A program made the position numbers and the translations under genes. The notes under the pieces were generated by a model, which did not search any database, was not told the DNA's origin, and worked only from the letters and a program-made list of their open reading frames with translations. From Pseudomonas batumici (GTDB taxonomy: Bacteria; Pseudomonadota; Gammaproteobacteria; Pseudomonadales; Pseudomonadaceae), in the NCBI RefSeq assembly GCF_000820515.1, contig NZ_JXDG01000018.1:62001-126000 (forward strand): a stretch of DNA of 64,000 nt. The letters run 5' to 3'. Position 1 is the first letter of the stretch. Each line of letters begins with the position of its first letter. Of the stretch, positions 44,194 through 54,076 are shown piece after piece.

Positions 44194-45417
44194 TCATTGC
44201 GAGTCTTTCGCCTCGGCGTCGGTTGGCGCCGGTGCCGCGGGTGCAGGTGCGACGGTCGGCTCCGGGGCCGGTGCGGCGGCGGGTGCAGGCGCCGTCTCGG
44301 GCACGCCGACAGCCGGGGTCTGCACCGGCGCCGGGCCAGGTGCAGAGGCAGCCGCCGGAGCCGGTGTAGCCGCTGGAGCTGCCGTCGGCGCGGGGCTGGA
44401 GCGGTAGTCGGCCCGGCGCTTGAGCTGGAACTCGCGCACGGCGTTGTTATGCGAGTCCAGGTCGTCGGAGAAGACATGGCTGCCGTCGCCGCGCGCGACA
44501 AAGTACAGGCTGTTGCCCGGCACCGGGTTCAACGCGGCATGGATCGACTCGCGCCCGACCATGGCAATCGGGGTCGGCGGCAGGCCGGCGTTCACATAAG
44601 TATTGTAGGGCGTTGCTTCACGCAGGTGGGCACGGGTGAGCTTGCCGGTGTAGCGCTCGCCCAGGCCATAGATCACCGTCGGGTCGGTCTGCAACAGCAT
44701 GCCCTGCTGCATCCGCCGGACAAACACCCCGGCAATCAACCCACGCTCCTGGGGCACGCCGGTTTCCTTCTCCACCAGCGAGGCCATGATCAGGGCCTGG
44801 TAAGGCTCGGTATAGGGCGCATCGGCGGAACGTTTCTGCCACTCCTGGGCCAGGACACTATCCAGGCGCTCGTAGGCCTTCTCCAGCAGCTCGGCGTCGG
44901 TCATGCCGCGCACGAAGCGGTAGGTGTCCGGGAAGAAGCGGCCTTCGGCGAAGACATCCTTGTGCCCCAGCTTGGTCATGACTTCGCTGTCACTGAGACC
45001 GGTCAGGGTCTGCTGGAGCTTTTCGGTCTTGGCCAGGGCACTGCGTACCTGGCGGAAATTCCAGCCTTCGACCAGGGTCAGGCTGTACTGCACCACTTCA
45101 CCACGCTGCCACAGGGCCAACAACCCACGCACGTCCATGCCCGGCGTGAGTCGATACTCGCCGCTGTGGAACGGCACGCCGGCCGAATTGAAGCGCCAGT
45201 AGAGGCGCAGCCAGAAGGCGTCCTTGAGCAGGCCGTCGGCCTCAAGGCGATTGAAGGTACCGCTCGGTGTCGCACCGGCCGGTACGTCCAGCAGTTGTTC
45301 CTGCGCCAGGTTGAGGGGTTGCTCCAGCGCCGAATGCAGTTTCCAGGCAGAACCGCCCAGCGACAAACCGCCCAGCACCAGAACGGATTGCAGCAGCACC
45401 AAGAATTTACGTCTCAA
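44194..45417 (-). CDS. mltG: endolytic murein transglycosylase MltG
   Basis: A 407-residue inner-membrane-anchored lytic transglycosylase that cuts nascent peptidoglycan strands. It has an N-terminal transmembrane helix (FLVLLQSVLVLGGLSLGGSA), a LysM-like region, and the YceG domain with ASLVEKETGVPQER, which places the catalytic Glu at residue 218, the same as E. coli MltG. The TTG at 45417 follows the pabC stop (TGAATTG) and has GGAAG six nt upstream, and LRRKFL is the family N-terminus. Residues 341-407 form an Ala/Pro-rich tail (PAPTAAPAATPAPAA...) absent from E. coli MltG. Confidence 0.93.
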   Translation of the reverse strand: MRRKFLVLLQSVLVLGGLSLGGSAWKLHSALEQPLNLAQEQLLDVPAGATPSGTFNRLEADGLLKDAFWLRLYWRFNSAGVPFHSGEYRLTPGMDVRGLLALWQRGEVVQYSLTLVEGWNFRQVRSALAKTEKLQQTLTGLSDSEVMTKLGHKDVFAEGRFFPDTYRFVRGMTDAELLEKAYERLDSVLAQEWQKRSADAPYTEPYQALIMASLVEKETGVPQERGLIAGVFVRRMQQGMLLQTDPTVIYGLGERYTGKLTRAHLREATPYNTYVNAGLPPTPIAMVGRESIHAALNPVPGNSLYFVARGDGSHVFSDDLDSHNNAVREFQLKRRADYRSSPAPTAAPAATPAPAAASAPGPAPVQTPAVGVPETAPAPAAAPAPEPTVAPAPAAPAPTDAEAKDSQ

Positions 45418-45418
45418 T

Positions 45419-46234
45419 TCAAACTTCCAATAGCGCGCGGGCAATACTTTGCAGTTTACGGGTGAGCGGGCCAACCGACCAGCTCAGGTCGGCAAAAGCC
45501 CGGACGGGCCAGACGCCATAGACGCTGTTACAGAGAAAGACTTCATCAGCTTGCCGGAGTTGCTCCAGGCTGATGTCGGAAATATCGACAGGGATCGCCA
45601 GCGCTTTCGCTTCTTCCAGCAGTTGCGCGCGCATCACCCCCGCCACGCCGCAACGACTCAGATCGGCGGTGAAGAGCACACCCTGATGCACCAGGAACAG
45701 ATTGCTGAACACCCCTTCGATCACCCGACCCGAGGTGTCGAGCATCAAGCCTTCGGCATGCTCGGCATCCTGCCACTCGGCACGGGCCAGGACCTGCTCC
45801 AGGCGATTGAGATGCTTGAGCCCGGCCAGCAAGGGCTGTTCGGACAAACGCGTGGCGCAGGGGAAAAGGCGGATACCTTGCTGCTGGTACGCCTGTGGAT
45901 AACTGGACGGCGGGTTGCCTTGCAGGATACGCCGCGCCGAGGCATCCGCCGACGCCGCGTAGCCACGCTGACTATCGCCACGGGTGAGGATCAGCTTGAG
46001 CACGCCCTCCCCCAATGCGGCGCTGTAGGCGAGCAGCTCACGGCGAATCAGCAGGTGATCCGCCACGATGCCCAGGCGCCGACAGCCGTCCGCCAGGCGT
46101 TGCAGGTGCCGCTCCAGCAGCACCGGCTGGCCGGCTTTCACGGCGAGGGTCTCGAACAGACCGTCGCCGTAGGCCAGGCCACGGTCCTTGATGGACAACG
46201 AATCGCCCGGCTGGCCGTCGACCCAGCTGTCCAT
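45419..46234 (-). CDS. pabC: aminodeoxychorismate lyase
   Basis: A 271-residue fold-type IV PLP enzyme that releases pyruvate from 4-amino-4-deoxychorismate to give p-aminobenzoate for folate. Motifs are DRGLAYGDGLFETL, LKLILTRGDSQRGY, LAGLKHLNRLEQVLAR with the PLP lysine at about K140, and GRVIEGVFSNLFLV. The ATG at 46234 overlaps the fabF stop (TGATG), so translation is coupled. It sits between fabF and mltG as in other gammaproteobacteria. Confidence 0.93.
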   Translation of the reverse strand: MDSWVDGQPGDSLSIKDRGLAYGDGLFETLAVKAGQPVLLERHLQRLADGCRRLGIVADHLLIRRELLAYSAALGEGVLKLILTRGDSQRGYAASADASARRILQGNPPSSYPQAYQQQGIRLFPCATRLSEQPLLAGLKHLNRLEQVLARAEWQDAEHAEGLMLDTSGRVIEGVFSNLFLVHQGVLFTADLSRCGVAGVMRAQLLEEAKALAIPVDISDISLEQLRQADEVFLCNSVYGVWPVRAFADLSWSVGPLTRKLQSIARALLEV

Positions 46235-47478
46235 CACTCGGCGAACCGGCGGAACACCAGGGAGCCGTTGGTACCGCCAAAGCCGAAGGAGTTGGACAGC
46301 ACCACGTCGATGGGCATGCGCCGGGCTTCGTGGGGCACGAAATCCAGGTCGCAGCCTTCACCGGGCTCGTCGAGGTTGATGGTCGGCGGCGCCACCTGGT
46401 CGGCAATGGCCAGCACACTGAAAATCGCCTCGACGGCACCGGCGGCGCCCAACAGGTGGCCGGTCATCGATTTGGTGGAGCTGACCGCCAGCTTGTAGGC
46501 GTGCTCGCCGAACACCTGCTTGATCGCCTGGGCTTCGGCCAGGTCGCCGGCCGGAGTCGAAGTGCCATGGGCATTGATGTACTGCACCTGGTCCAGGTTC
46601 AGCTTCGCATCGCGCATCGCGTTGGCAATGCAGCGCGCGGCGCCGGCGCCGTCCTCGGGTGGCGAGGTCATGTGGTAGGCGTCGCCGCTCATGCCGAAGC
46701 CGATCAGCTCGGCGTAGATGGTGGCGCCACGGGCCTTGGCATGCTCCAGCTCTTCGAGCACCAGGGCACCGGCACCGTCGGACAGCACGAAGCCGTCACG
46801 ACCCTGGTCCCAGGGACGGCTGGCACGGGTTGGCTCGTCGTTGCGCGTGGACAACGCACGGGATGCGCCGAAACCACCCATGCCGAGGCCGCAGGCAGCC
46901 ATTTCGGCACCGCCGGCAATCATCACATCGGCTTCATCGTAGGCAATGTTGCGCGCGGCCATGCCGATGCAATGGGTGCCGGTGGTGCACGCCGTCGCAA
47001 TGGCATAGTTCGGCCCCTGGGCACCCAGGTGGATGGACAGGAAACCGGAAATCATATTGATGATCGAACCGGGGACGAAGAACGGCGAAATGCGCCGTGG
47101 CCCCTGGTCGTGCAGCGTGCGGCAGGTTTGCTCGATATTGGTCAGACCGCCAATACCCGAACCCATGGCCACGCCGATGCGCTCACGGTTGGCATCGGTG
47201 ACTTCGAGGCCGGCGTTGCGCACCGCCTGGAAACCGGCTGCCAGGCCGTATTGAATGAACAGGTCGAGTTTGCGGGCTTCTTTGGCCGACAAGTATTCTT
47301 CGACGTTGAAGCCTTTTACCGAGCCGCCAAAACGGGTGGTATAGGCAGAAAGGTCCGTGTGTTCGATCAGACCAATGCCACTGCGGCCAGCCAGAATGCC
47401 TTGCCAGGTACTCGGAACATCGGTACCCAATGGCGACAGCATCCCCATACCGGTGACTACGACGCGTCTACGCGACAC
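46234..47478 (-). CDS. fabF: beta-ketoacyl-ACP synthase II
   Basis: FabF condenses malonyl-ACP with acyl-ACP in fatty acid elongation. The 414-residue product has the catalytic triad Cys164 ([12 protein letters not shown]) and His residues in [12 protein letters not shown] and [10 protein letters not shown], plus the C-terminal [14 protein letters not shown]. The start is the GTG at 47478 with AAAGGAGAGTGCT just upstream ([11 protein letters not shown]); earlier ATGs do not fit. It follows acpP across a terminator-like hairpin. Confidence 0.96.
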   Translation of the reverse strand: MSRRRVVVTGMGMLSPLGTDVPSTWQGILAGRSGIGLIEHTDLSAYTTRFGGSVKGFNVEEYLSAKEARKLDLFIQYGLAAGFQAVRNAGLEVTDANRERIGVAMGSGIGGLTNIEQTCRTLHDQGPRRISPFFVPGSIINMISGFLSIHLGAQGPNYAIATACTTGTHCIGMAARNIAYDEADVMIAGGAEMAACGLGMGGFGASRALSTRNDEPTRASRPWDQGRDGFVLSDGAGALVLEELEHAKARGATIYAELIGFGMSGDAYHMTSPPEDGAGAARCIANAMRDAKLNLDQVQYINAHGTSTPAGDLAEAQAIKQVFGEHAYKLAVSSTKSMTGHLLGAAGAVEAIFSVLAIADQVAPPTINLDEPGEGCDLDFVPHEARRMPIDVVLSNSFGFGGTNGSLVFRRFAE

Positions 47479-47524
47479 AGCACTCTCCTTTATCCTGTTG
47501 ACGACACTTTGCCTCACACCTAAA

Positions 47525-47561
47525 GAAAAAACCGCACGCCGTAATGGCAGTGCGGTTTTTC
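47525..47561 (-). terminator. attenuator/terminator between acpP and fabF
   Basis: AAAAACCGCAC pairs with GTGCGGTTTTT around a short loop, with T-runs on both strands. Located just downstream of acpP, it likely terminates most acpP transcripts so that ACP far exceeds FabF. Confidence 0.8.
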
Positions 47562-47589
47562 CATGACAGCAGGCAACGATTACAAACGA

Positions 47590-47826
47590 TTAAGCCTGAT
47601 GGCTGTTAACGTAATCGATAGCGGCTTGTACGGTGGTGATTTTTTCAGCTTCTTCGTCAGGGATTTCGGTCTCGAATTCCTCTTCCAGAGCCATCACAAG
47701 CTCAACGGTGTCAAGGGAGTCGGCACCCAGGTCTTCAACGAACGAAGCAGTGTTGACCACTTCTTCTTCCTTGACGCCCAGTTGCTCGGCAACGATTTTC
47801 TTGACGCGTTCTTCGATGGTGCTCAT
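47590..47826 (-). CDS. acpP: acyl carrier protein
   Basis: A 78-residue acidic ACP. The phosphopantetheine attachment site is Ser37 in [23 protein letters not shown] carries acyl intermediates for fatty acid, lipid A and other syntheses. TTAGGAGTGAAAACAAGGT provides its ribosome-binding site. It has a separate promoter (47879-47906) and an attenuating hairpin downstream. Confidence 0.98.
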   Translation of the reverse strand: MSTIEERVKKIVAEQLGVKEEEVVNTASFVEDLGADSLDTVELVMALEEEFETEIPDEEAEKITTVQAAIDYVNSHQA

Positions 47827-47878
47827 ACCTTGTTTTCACTCCTAATGGAAAAATTCAGGCAGCTGGCCGGTGGGTAAG

Positions 47879-47906
47879 TGTATAGAAAGGCTTTTCAGCT
47901 TTTCAA
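47879..47906 (-). promoter_or_regulatory. candidate acpP promoter
   Basis: On the minus strand TTGAAA (47901-47906) and TATACA (47879-47884) are 16 nt apart, about 50 nt upstream of the acpP start, a good sigma-70 match. Farther upstream, the TACGAGCGGTCTAAAATC region (47970-47992) is AT-rich and might bind a regulator. Confidence 0.6.
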
Positions 47907-48023
47907 CCGAAAGCTTCAGCCTTCGTCCCCCCTTTGCCCCCTGCCCGTCAATAAGTTGCAGCTTTATAACGGATTTTAGACCGCTCGTATGACATTTTTT
48001 TGAAGCAATCCGTCACATTTGAA

Positions 48024-48764
48024 TCACATGTACATCCCGCCGTTCACCGGGATTGTAGCCCCAGTCACGTAAGCCGCACCGTCCGAGGCCAGAAAAGCGA
48101 CCACTTGCGCGATCTCTTGAGCCTGGCCCAGACGGCCCAGCGGAATCTGCGTCAGCAAGGCTTCACGCTGCGCCTCGGGCAATTCGCGGGTCATATCGGT
48201 GTCGATGAACCCTGGGGCCACCGAGTTTACCGTAATCGAGCGCGAACCGACTTCACGCGCCAGCGCGCGGCTGAAACCTTCGAGGCCGGCCTTGGCTGCC
48301 GCGTAGTTTACTTGGCCTGCGTTGCCCATGGCACCCACAACCGAACCAATATTGACGATTCGCCCCCAACGCGCCTTGGTCATGCCGCGCAGAACGCCCT
48401 TGGACAGGCGGAACAGGCTGTTGAGGTTGGTATCGACCACGTCGTACCACTCGTCGTCTTTCATCCGCATCATCAGGTTATCGCGGGTGATACCGGCATT
48501 ATTGACCAGGATCGCCGGCGCACCGAACTGCTCGGTGATGCTGGCCAGTACCGCGGCAACGGATTCATCGCTGGTTACATTAAGTTCCAGGCCGGTGCCC
48601 TGAATCCCGTGCTCCTTGAGGGTTGCGGCAATACGCTCGGCGCCCGAGGCCGAGGTCGCGGTGCCGACGACCACGGCGCCGAGACGCCCCAGCTCGAGGG
48701 CGATGGCTTGGCCGATGCCACGGCTGGCGCCGGTGACCAGTGCAACTTTACCTTGCAGACTCAT
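48024..48764 (-). CDS. fabG: 3-oxoacyl-ACP reductase
   Basis: A 246-residue short-chain dehydrogenase: NADPH-binding TGASRGIGQAIA, NNAGITRDNL, catalytic Ser-Tyr-Lys in NIGSVVGAMGNAGQVNYAAAKAG, and C-terminal TGATIPVNGGMYM. It reduces beta-ketoacyl-ACP in fatty acid synthesis. The start at 48764 (MSLQGKVALVTG) has AGGAGAAGCCTGC upstream. It follows fabD by 16 nt. Confidence 0.96.
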   Translation of the reverse strand: MSLQGKVALVTGASRGIGQAIALELGRLGAVVVGTATSASGAERIAATLKEHGIQGTGLELNVTSDESVAAVLASITEQFGAPAILVNNAGITRDNLMMRMKDDEWYDVVDTNLNSLFRLSKGVLRGMTKARWGRIVNIGSVVGAMGNAGQVNYAAAKAGLEGFSRALAREVGSRSITVNSVAPGFIDTDMTRELPEAQREALLTQIPLGRLGQAQEIAQVVAFLASDGAAYVTGATIPVNGGMYM

Positions 48765-48780
48765 GCAGGCTTCTCCTGAT

Positions 48781-49719
48781 TCAGGCCCGCGCCGCGCGCG
48801 TGGCGGCGAAGGCATCCGGGGTATTGAGGTTGGACGTGTTGACGCCATCGGCGCAACGCTTGTTCAGGCCGGCCAGCACCTTGCCAGGGCCGCACTCGAC
48901 CAGTTCGGTGGCGCCGTTGGCCGCCAGGCACTGGACCGACTCGACCCAGCGCACCGGCTTGTAGAGTTGTTCCAGCAGGTCGCGCTTGAGGGTCGCGAGG
49001 TCGGCGGCCACCTGGGCGCTGACGTTCTGTACCAGCGGGATCTGCGGGGCCTGCCAGTCGATGGCGGCGATGGACTCGGCAAAGCGCTCGGCGGCCGGAC
49101 GCATCAGCTCGCAATGGGACGGTACGCTGACCGGCAGCGGCAGGGCACGCTTGGCGCCCTTGGCCTTGCAGGCTTCCATGGCGCGCTCGACGGCCGCCTT
49201 GGCGCCGGCGATCACCACCTGGCCCGGCGAGTTGAAGTTCACCGCGCTCACCACCTCGCCCTGGGCGGAGTCGGCGCAGGCGGCAACCACATCGGCATCG
49301 TCCAGCCCGAGGATCGCCGCCATGGCGCCCTGCCCGGCCGGCACCGCTTCCTGCATCAACTGGCCACGACGCTCCACCAGCTTCACCGCATCGCCCAGGC
49401 TCAGGCTGCCGGCGGCGACCAGCGCGCTGTACTCGCCCAGGCTGTGCCCGGCGACATAGGCCGGACGCGCACCGCCCTCGGCCAGCCACAGGCGCCACAA
49501 GGCAATGGAGGCCGTGAGGATGGCCGGCTGGGTCTTGTCAGTCTGGTTGAGCTGCTCTTCCGGCCCCTGCTGGGTCAGTGCCCAGAGGTCATAGCCCAGG
49601 GCATCGGAGGCTTCTTTGAAGGTCTCCAGGATCAGCGGGTATTGCGCGCCCAACTCGGCCAGCATGCCGAGGGACTGCGAGCCCTGCCCTGGAAAGACGA
49701 ATGCGAGGGATGTAGACAT
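48781..49719 (-). CDS. fabD: malonyl-CoA:ACP transacylase
   Basis: FabD loads malonyl groups on ACP. The 312-residue protein has FVFPGQGSQSLGML, the nucleophile motif GHSLGEYSAL (Ser93), the Arg region RGQLMQEAVPAG, and His in VPSHCELMRPA. The start at 49719 is the family N-terminus (STSLAFVFPG). It lies between plsX and fabG in the conserved order. Confidence 0.96.
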   Translation of the reverse strand: MSTSLAFVFPGQGSQSLGMLAELGAQYPLILETFKEASDALGYDLWALTQQGPEEQLNQTDKTQPAILTASIALWRLWLAEGGARPAYVAGHSLGEYSALVAAGSLSLGDAVKLVERRGQLMQEAVPAGQGAMAAILGLDDADVVAACADSAQGEVVSAVNFNSPGQVVIAGAKAAVERAMEACKAKGAKRALPLPVSVPSHCELMRPAAERFAESIAAIDWQAPQIPLVQNVSAQVAADLATLKRDLLEQLYKPVRWVESVQCLAANGATELVECGPGKVLAGLNKRCADGVNTSNLNTPDAFAATRAARA

Positions 49720-49846
49720 GTAACAAGCCCCTAATGATCTTGTCGTCGAAAAATTGACGTCCCGCCTTGGCGGACGCAAGAAACTGTCAGTTTGGATGGC
49801 TGATCGAACTGAGCGGTCACATTTAAGCATTCCCACGGGAAAACGC

Positions 49847-50857
49847 CTAAAGCAATAGATCCTCCAGGCGACCGTGAAGGCGCTCAGGGAGGTTTTCCTG
49901 GATCTCGATCAAGGCCCGGGCAATCGCACTCTGGAAGCCCTCGGCCCCGGCGGAGCCGTGGCTCTTGATGACAATCCCCTGCAGGCCGAGAAAACTCGCA
50001 CCGTTGTGCCGCGCCGGAGTGAGATCGGCCTTGAGGCGCTTGAACAACGGCAAGGCCAGGGCGCCGACCAGCCGCGAAGCCAGGTTCCGCCGGAACAGCG
50101 TCTCGATCCGCGCGGCGATCATGGTCGCCAGGCCTTCGCTGGACTTGAGCAGGATGTTGCCGACAAAACCGTCGCACACCACCACATCGGCCTCGCCGCG
50201 ATACAGCCCGTCACCCTCGATGAAGCCGATGTAGTTCAGCCCCCGCGCCTGTTGCAACAGATTCGCCGCCAGCTTGACCTGCTGGTTGCCCTTGATGTCC
50301 TCGGTGCCGACATTGAGCAAGGCGACCCGGGGCCGCACCACGCCGAGGGCCTCGGCGGCCACCGCGCCCATCACGGCGAACTGGAACAGGTGCTCGGCAC
50401 TGCAATCGACATTCGCCCCCAGGTCCAGCAACTGGCAATAGCCACGCTGGGTCGGAATGGCCGCGACCATGGCCGGACGATCGATCCCCGGCAACGTCTT
50501 GAGCACATACCGCGACAAGGCCATCAAGGCTCCGGTATTGCCGGCACTGACACAGGCCTGGACCTTGCCATCACGCAGCAACTGCAAAGCCACGCGCATC
50601 GACGAATCCGGCTTGCCACGCAGGGCCTGGGACGGACGCTCGTCCATGGTGATGACTTCGGCGGCAGGGGTAATGGTCAGGCGCGCGCGATCCACAGCCG
50701 GATGGCTGGCGATCAGGGGTTCAAGCTGGGAAGGTTGACCGACAAGGGTCAGGTGCAGCGAGGGCGTGGCGGACAGGCAGGCAATACTGGCCTGGACAAT
50801 GCTGCGGGGACCGAAGTCCCCGCCCATTGCGTCGATCGCGATGATCTGAGCGGACAA
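49847..50857 (-). CDS. plsX: phosphate acyltransferase PlsX
   Basis: PlsX makes acyl-phosphate from acyl-ACP at the start of phospholipid synthesis. The 336-residue protein has [13 protein letters not shown] at the N-terminus, [51 protein letters not shown] and the C-terminal [13 protein letters not shown]. The start codon is TTG at 50857, only 3 nt after the rpmF stop, so expression probably relies on coupling to rpmF. Confidence 0.94.
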   Translation of the reverse strand: MSAQIIAIDAMGGDFGPRSIVQASIACLSATPSLHLTLVGQPSQLEPLIASHPAVDRARLTITPAAEVITMDERPSQALRGKPDSSMRVALQLLRDGKVQACVSAGNTGALMALSRYVLKTLPGIDRPAMVAAIPTQRGYCQLLDLGANVDCSAEHLFQFAVMGAVAAEALGVVRPRVALLNVGTEDIKGNQQVKLAANLLQQARGLNYIGFIEGDGLYRGEADVVVCDGFVGNILLKSSEGLATMIAARIETLFRRNLASRLVGALALPLFKRLKADLTPARHNGASFLGLQGIVIKSHGSAGAEGFQSAIARALIEIQENLPERLHGRLEDLLL

Positions 50858-50860
50858 GAT

Positions 50861-51043
50861 TTACTCGTCAGCGCCCTTGTCGATCACTTTACGGCCACGG
50901 TATACGCCTTCTGGCGATACGTGGTGACGCAGGTGAACTTCACCGGTGGTCTTTTCCACGGACAGGGTGCTAGCCTCGAGAGCATCGTGGGAACGACGCA
51001 TGTCACGGGCAGAGCGGGATTTTTTGTTCTGCTGAACAGCCAT
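50861..51043 (-). CDS. rpmF: 50S ribosomal protein L32
   Basis: A 60-residue basic protein ([20 protein letters not shown]...GVYRGRKV) with the usual L32 pattern. The four-cysteine zinc site of some bacteria is absent, as is normal for pseudomonads. It has a strong ribosome-binding site (TTAGGAGTTAATC) and lies between yceD and plsX. Confidence 0.97.
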
Positions 51044-51056
51044 AATTGATTAACTC

Positions 51057-51584
51057 CTAAACGTTTGGGTCACGCTTTAACTGCGCCAATACACTGAACG
51101 GGTTGGACCGCGTTACCTCGTCCTCGCTCGGTTCGGGCTCATCGAGCCCCGCCGGCTGCTGGCATTCTTCCGGATGATGAGCAGGCACAATGGGCAAGGC
51201 GAGCAGAAGCTCTTCCTCGATCAATGCCTGCAGATCCAAAGGATCTTCGCCCAGTTCCAGCACGTCATAACCTTTCGGTAACGACTGGGTATTCGCACCC
51301 TCCTTCACCACAGCGTAACTGCATTCGCTGTGGATCGGCAGGGTGACCAGCTCAAGACAACGCTGGCAAACCATTTTGACTTCGGTGTCGATAAAGCTGT
51401 GAATCGTCACAGTTTTACGTTCATCTCGTTCAAAAACGAATTTAGCCTGCACCGTACCGACAGTGTCGGAAAGCGAGTCGCAGAGTCTCTCCAAATCGGC
51501 CAGCAGCAGTTCACCTTGAAGGGTGGTGCCACGATCAGCCAATTTGCGCGGGTCAACGTGAGGTGGAATCGGGTCATTCAACAT
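51057..51584 (-). CDS. yceD: DUF177 / YceD family protein
   Basis: A 175-residue protein with the family motif VCQRCLELVTLPI (paired Cys) and the acidic C-terminal region that ends NPFSVLAQLK. YceD is conserved upstream of rpmF and has been linked to 23S rRNA accumulation. It is divergent from maf, with 106 nt between. Confidence 0.92.
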   Translation of the reverse strand: MLNDPIPPHVDPRKLADRGTTLQGELLLADLERLCDSLSDTVGTVQAKFVFERDERKTVTIHSFIDTEVKMVCQRCLELVTLPIHSECSYAVVKEGANTQSLPKGYDVLELGEDPLDLQALIEEELLLALPIVPAHHPEECQQPAGLDEPEPSEDEVTRSNPFSVLAQLKRDPNV

Positions 51585-51690
51585 AGGCGCAGCATTCTAG
51601 GGATGCCCCCCGCCACTGTCAAAGGAAATTAGGCCCTGTCCGTCAGCAGGAGAGCCGACTAGAATCGACGGCCTTCTTCAGGAGAACCGC

Positions 51691-52269
51691 ATGCTGCCTC
51701 TGTTACTTGCCTCAAGCTCCGCCTATCGGCGGGAATTGCTGACCCGCCTGCGCCTGCCCTTCACCTGTGCCGCGCCGGCTATCGACGAAAGCCAACGCCC
51801 GGGCGAAGCGGCCATCGAGCTGGTCAAACGCCTGGCCGAGGAAAAGGCCCGGGCACTGGCCGCCAGCCATCCGGCGCACCTGATCATCGGCTCGGACCAG
51901 GTCGCGGTACTCGGCGACCGGATACTCGGCAAGCCCCACGGCTTCGAGAAGGCCCGCGAACAACTGCTGGCCGCCAGTGGCGCCCGCGTGAGCTTCCTGA
52001 CCGGACTGGCCCTGCTCAACAGCCGGACCGGGACCTGCCAGGTGGACTGCATCCCCTTCACCGTGCAGATGCGCCATCTGGATGTCGCCCGTATCGAACG
52101 CTACCTGCATGCCGAGCAACCCTACGACTGCGCCGGCAGCTTCAAGGCCGAGGGCCTCGGGGTCAGCCTGTTCCAGGGCACGGAGGGGCCGGACGCCACC
52201 AGCCTGATCGGGCTGCCGTTGATTCGCCTGGTGGATATGTTGCTGGCCGAGGGCATGCAGATTCCGTAA
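51691..52269 (+). CDS. maf: Maf/YceF-type nucleotide pyrophosphatase
   Basis: A 192-residue Maf-fold protein: N-terminal LLLASSSAYRRELLTRL, EKARALAASHPAHLIIGSDQ and the C-terminal GSFKAEGLGVSLFQGTEGPDATSLIGLPL. The GTE pattern fits the YceF subgroup that hydrolyses 7-methyl-GTP, rather than the dTTP/UTP type, and length suits. AGGAGAACCGC precedes the ATG. Divergent from yceD, converging with the sppA gene over a terminator. Confidence 0.9.
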   Translation: MLPLLLASSSAYRRELLTRLRLPFTCAAPAIDESQRPGEAAIELVKRLAEEKARALAASHPAHLIIGSDQVAVLGDRILGKPHGFEKAREQLLAASGARVSFLTGLALLNSRTGTCQVDCIPFTVQMRHLDVARIERYLHAEQPYDCAGSFKAEGLGVSLFQGTEGPDATSLIGLPLIRLVDMLLAEGMQIP

Positions 52270-52302
52270 TGTTTTCCATCGCAGAACCCTCAGCCTGCCG
52301 GC

Positions 52303-52330
52303 TGATCGCGAGCAAGCTTGCTCCTACAAG
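52303..52330. repeat. single REP element
   Basis: GATCGCGAGCAAGCTTGCTCCTAC is one complete copy of the same REP class found elsewhere in the window, just after the maf stop. Confidence 0.75.
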
Positions 52331-52353
52331 GTACCGGTACTACGCGTTTCTCC

Positions 52354-52391
52354 AATAAAAAAACCGGTCATTCGCGACCGGTTTTTTTATT
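52354..52391. terminator. bidirectional terminator between maf and sppA
   Basis: AATAAAAAAACCGGTC...GACCGGTTTTTTTATT: a stem with long A and T runs on both sides between two convergent genes. Confidence 0.9.
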
Positions 52392-52403
52392 GCTGCACAA
52401 GCA

Positions 52404-53393
52404 TCAGCGCAAGGTCGGCCCCTGGAAGCCCATCCACATTGCCAACTGCTCCGCGACACTGGCACCGAGCTTTTTCGAGAAACGATCGAAAGGCGACTCC
52501 TGAACGGTAAAGTCCACCAGCTCCTTCTCGCCGATCACATCCCGCGCCACCGAACTGGCACTGCCCAGGCCGTCCACCAGCCCCAGCGGCAACGCCTGCT
52601 CGCCGGACCAGACCAATCCCGAGAACAACTCGGGATGTTCCTTGTCCTTCAGGCGATCACCACGCCCCTTCTTCACGCTGGCGATGAACTGGTTATGAGT
52701 GGTATCCAGCACCCCCTGCCAGAACAGGGTCTCATCGGCCTTCTGCGGCTGGAACGGATCAAGAAACGCCTTGTGTTCCCCCGAGGAGTAGGCGCGACGC
52801 TCCACCCCCAGCTTGTCCATGGTGCCGACGAAACCGTAGCCGGCCGCCGTCACACCAATGGACCCCACCAGGCTGGCCTTGTCGGCATAGATCTCGTCCG
52901 CCGCGCTGGCGATGTAGTAGGCACCGGAAGCACCCAGATCGGAAATCACCGCATACACCTTGGTATCCGGATGCAGGCCACGCAGGCGACGAATCTCGTC
53001 ATACACATAACCCGACTGCACCGGACTGCCGCCCGGGCTGTTGATCCGCATGATGATCGCCTTGACCTTCGGATCCTCGAAGGCACTGCGCAGACTGCCG
53101 ACAATATTGTCGGCACTGGCCGACTCCTTGTCCGCAATCACCCCGCGCACCTCGATCAGCGCGGTATAGCGGGCACCATGACCGGCGCTCTTTTCCTTGC
53201 CGATCAGCGGCGAGAGCATCACCAGCGCGCCAAACAGATACAAAAAGGTCAACAGCTTGAAGAAAATCCCCCAACGCCGCGAACGGCGCTGCTCCTGCAC
53301 ACCGGCCAGCAAGGTCTTTTCCAGCAGCTTCCAGCTCTTGTCGTCGCCCGGCTCGGCATTCGCCTTTGGCGGCGCGCTCCATTCATCAGACAT
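52404..53393 (-). CDS. sppA: S49-family signal peptide peptidase (SppA type)
   Basis: A 329-residue inner-membrane serine protease with one transmembrane helix near residues 45-65 (IFFKLLTFLYLFGALVMLSPL). The catalytic Ser is in SDLGASGAYYIAS and the Lys in YADKASLVGSIGV, the short single-domain type. INSPGGSPVQ forms the oxyanion region. It degrades leftover signal peptides in the membrane. Downstream of the HAD phosphatase gene by 20 nt. Confidence 0.9.
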   Translation of the reverse strand: MSDEWSAPPKANAEPGDDKSWKLLEKTLLAGVQEQRRSRRWGIFFKLLTFLYLFGALVMLSPLIGKEKSAGHGARYTALIEVRGVIADKESASADNIVGSLRSAFEDPKVKAIIMRINSPGGSPVQSGYVYDEIRRLRGLHPDTKVYAVISDLGASGAYYIASAADEIYADKASLVGSIGVTAAGYGFVGTMDKLGVERRAYSSGEHKAFLDPFQPQKADETLFWQGVLDTTHNQFIASVKKGRGDRLKDKEHPELFSGLVWSGEQALPLGLVDGLGSASSVARDVIGEKELVDFTVQESPFDRFSKKLGASVAEQLAMWMGFQGPTLR

Positions 53394-53413
53394 GCGTACT
53401 CACCCCAACGAAT

Positions 53414-54076
53414 TCAATTGACCCGGCCATCGAGCCAGGCATGCAACTGTGGAAAACTGTCAATCGCCAAGCGCGGCTCGAACGCCCGCAACTCATCCAG
53501 CGACAAGGCACCATAGCCCACCGCCACTGAATCCATGCCAGCATTGCGCGCCATTTGCAAATCGAACGCCGAGTCCCCGACCATCAAGGCCTGGGAAGCC
53601 GGGACAGCGCAATGGGCGAGAATCTGTTCCAGCATCAACGGGTGCGGCTTGCTGGCGGTTTCATCGGCGGCGCGGGTGATATCGAAATAATCCAGCCAGC
53701 CATGGGCCTTCAACACCCGGTCGAGCCCGCGACGGGCCTTGCCGGTCGCTACCGCCAGTTGATAGCCCGCGGCACGAAACGCCTCCAGGGACTGCACCAC
53801 GCCCGGAAACAGCGGCGAAGGCACCGCCTCGAGGGCAATATAGCTGTCGGCATAGTGCTGACGAAAGACAATCAGCTCATCGTCGGTGATCGTCGGGTAC
53901 AAGGTGCGAATCGCTTCCGGCAAGCCGAGACCGATAATGCCCTTGACCGCCTTTTCATCGCGCTGGGCGAACCCCGAACGAGCGGCAGCCACCCCCATCG
54001 CCTCGACAATCCGACCAATGGAGTCGGCCAGGGTGCCGTCCCAATCGAAAATCAGCAGCTTGTATTCAGACCGCAC
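53414..54076 (-). CDS. HAD-family hydrolase (phosphoglycolate phosphatase-like)
   Basis: A 220-residue HAD-IA phosphatase: motif [11 protein letters not shown] (nucleophile Asp11), a helical cap, motif [14 protein letters not shown], motif III Lys in ASKPHPLML, and motif [17 protein letters not shown]. Its order relative to rluC and sppA is conserved in pseudomonads. It overlaps rluC by 11 nt, indicating coupling. The substrate is not known. Confidence 0.88.
   Translation of the reverse strand: MRSEYKLLIFDWDGTLADSIGRIVEAMGVAAARSGFAQRDEKAVKGIIGLGLPEAIRTLYPTITDDELIVFRQHYADSYIALEAVPSPLFPGVVQSLEAFRAAGYQLAVATGKARRGLDRVLKAHGWLDYFDITRAADETASKPHPLMLEQILAHCAVPASQALMVGDSAFDLQMARNAGMDSVAVGYGALSLDELRAFEPRLAIDSFPQLHAWLDGRVN

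Noticed and set aside
49720..49846. Possible separate gene between fabD and plsX
   Set aside because: Only an upstream extension of the fabD frame; no start signal or protein-like sequence.
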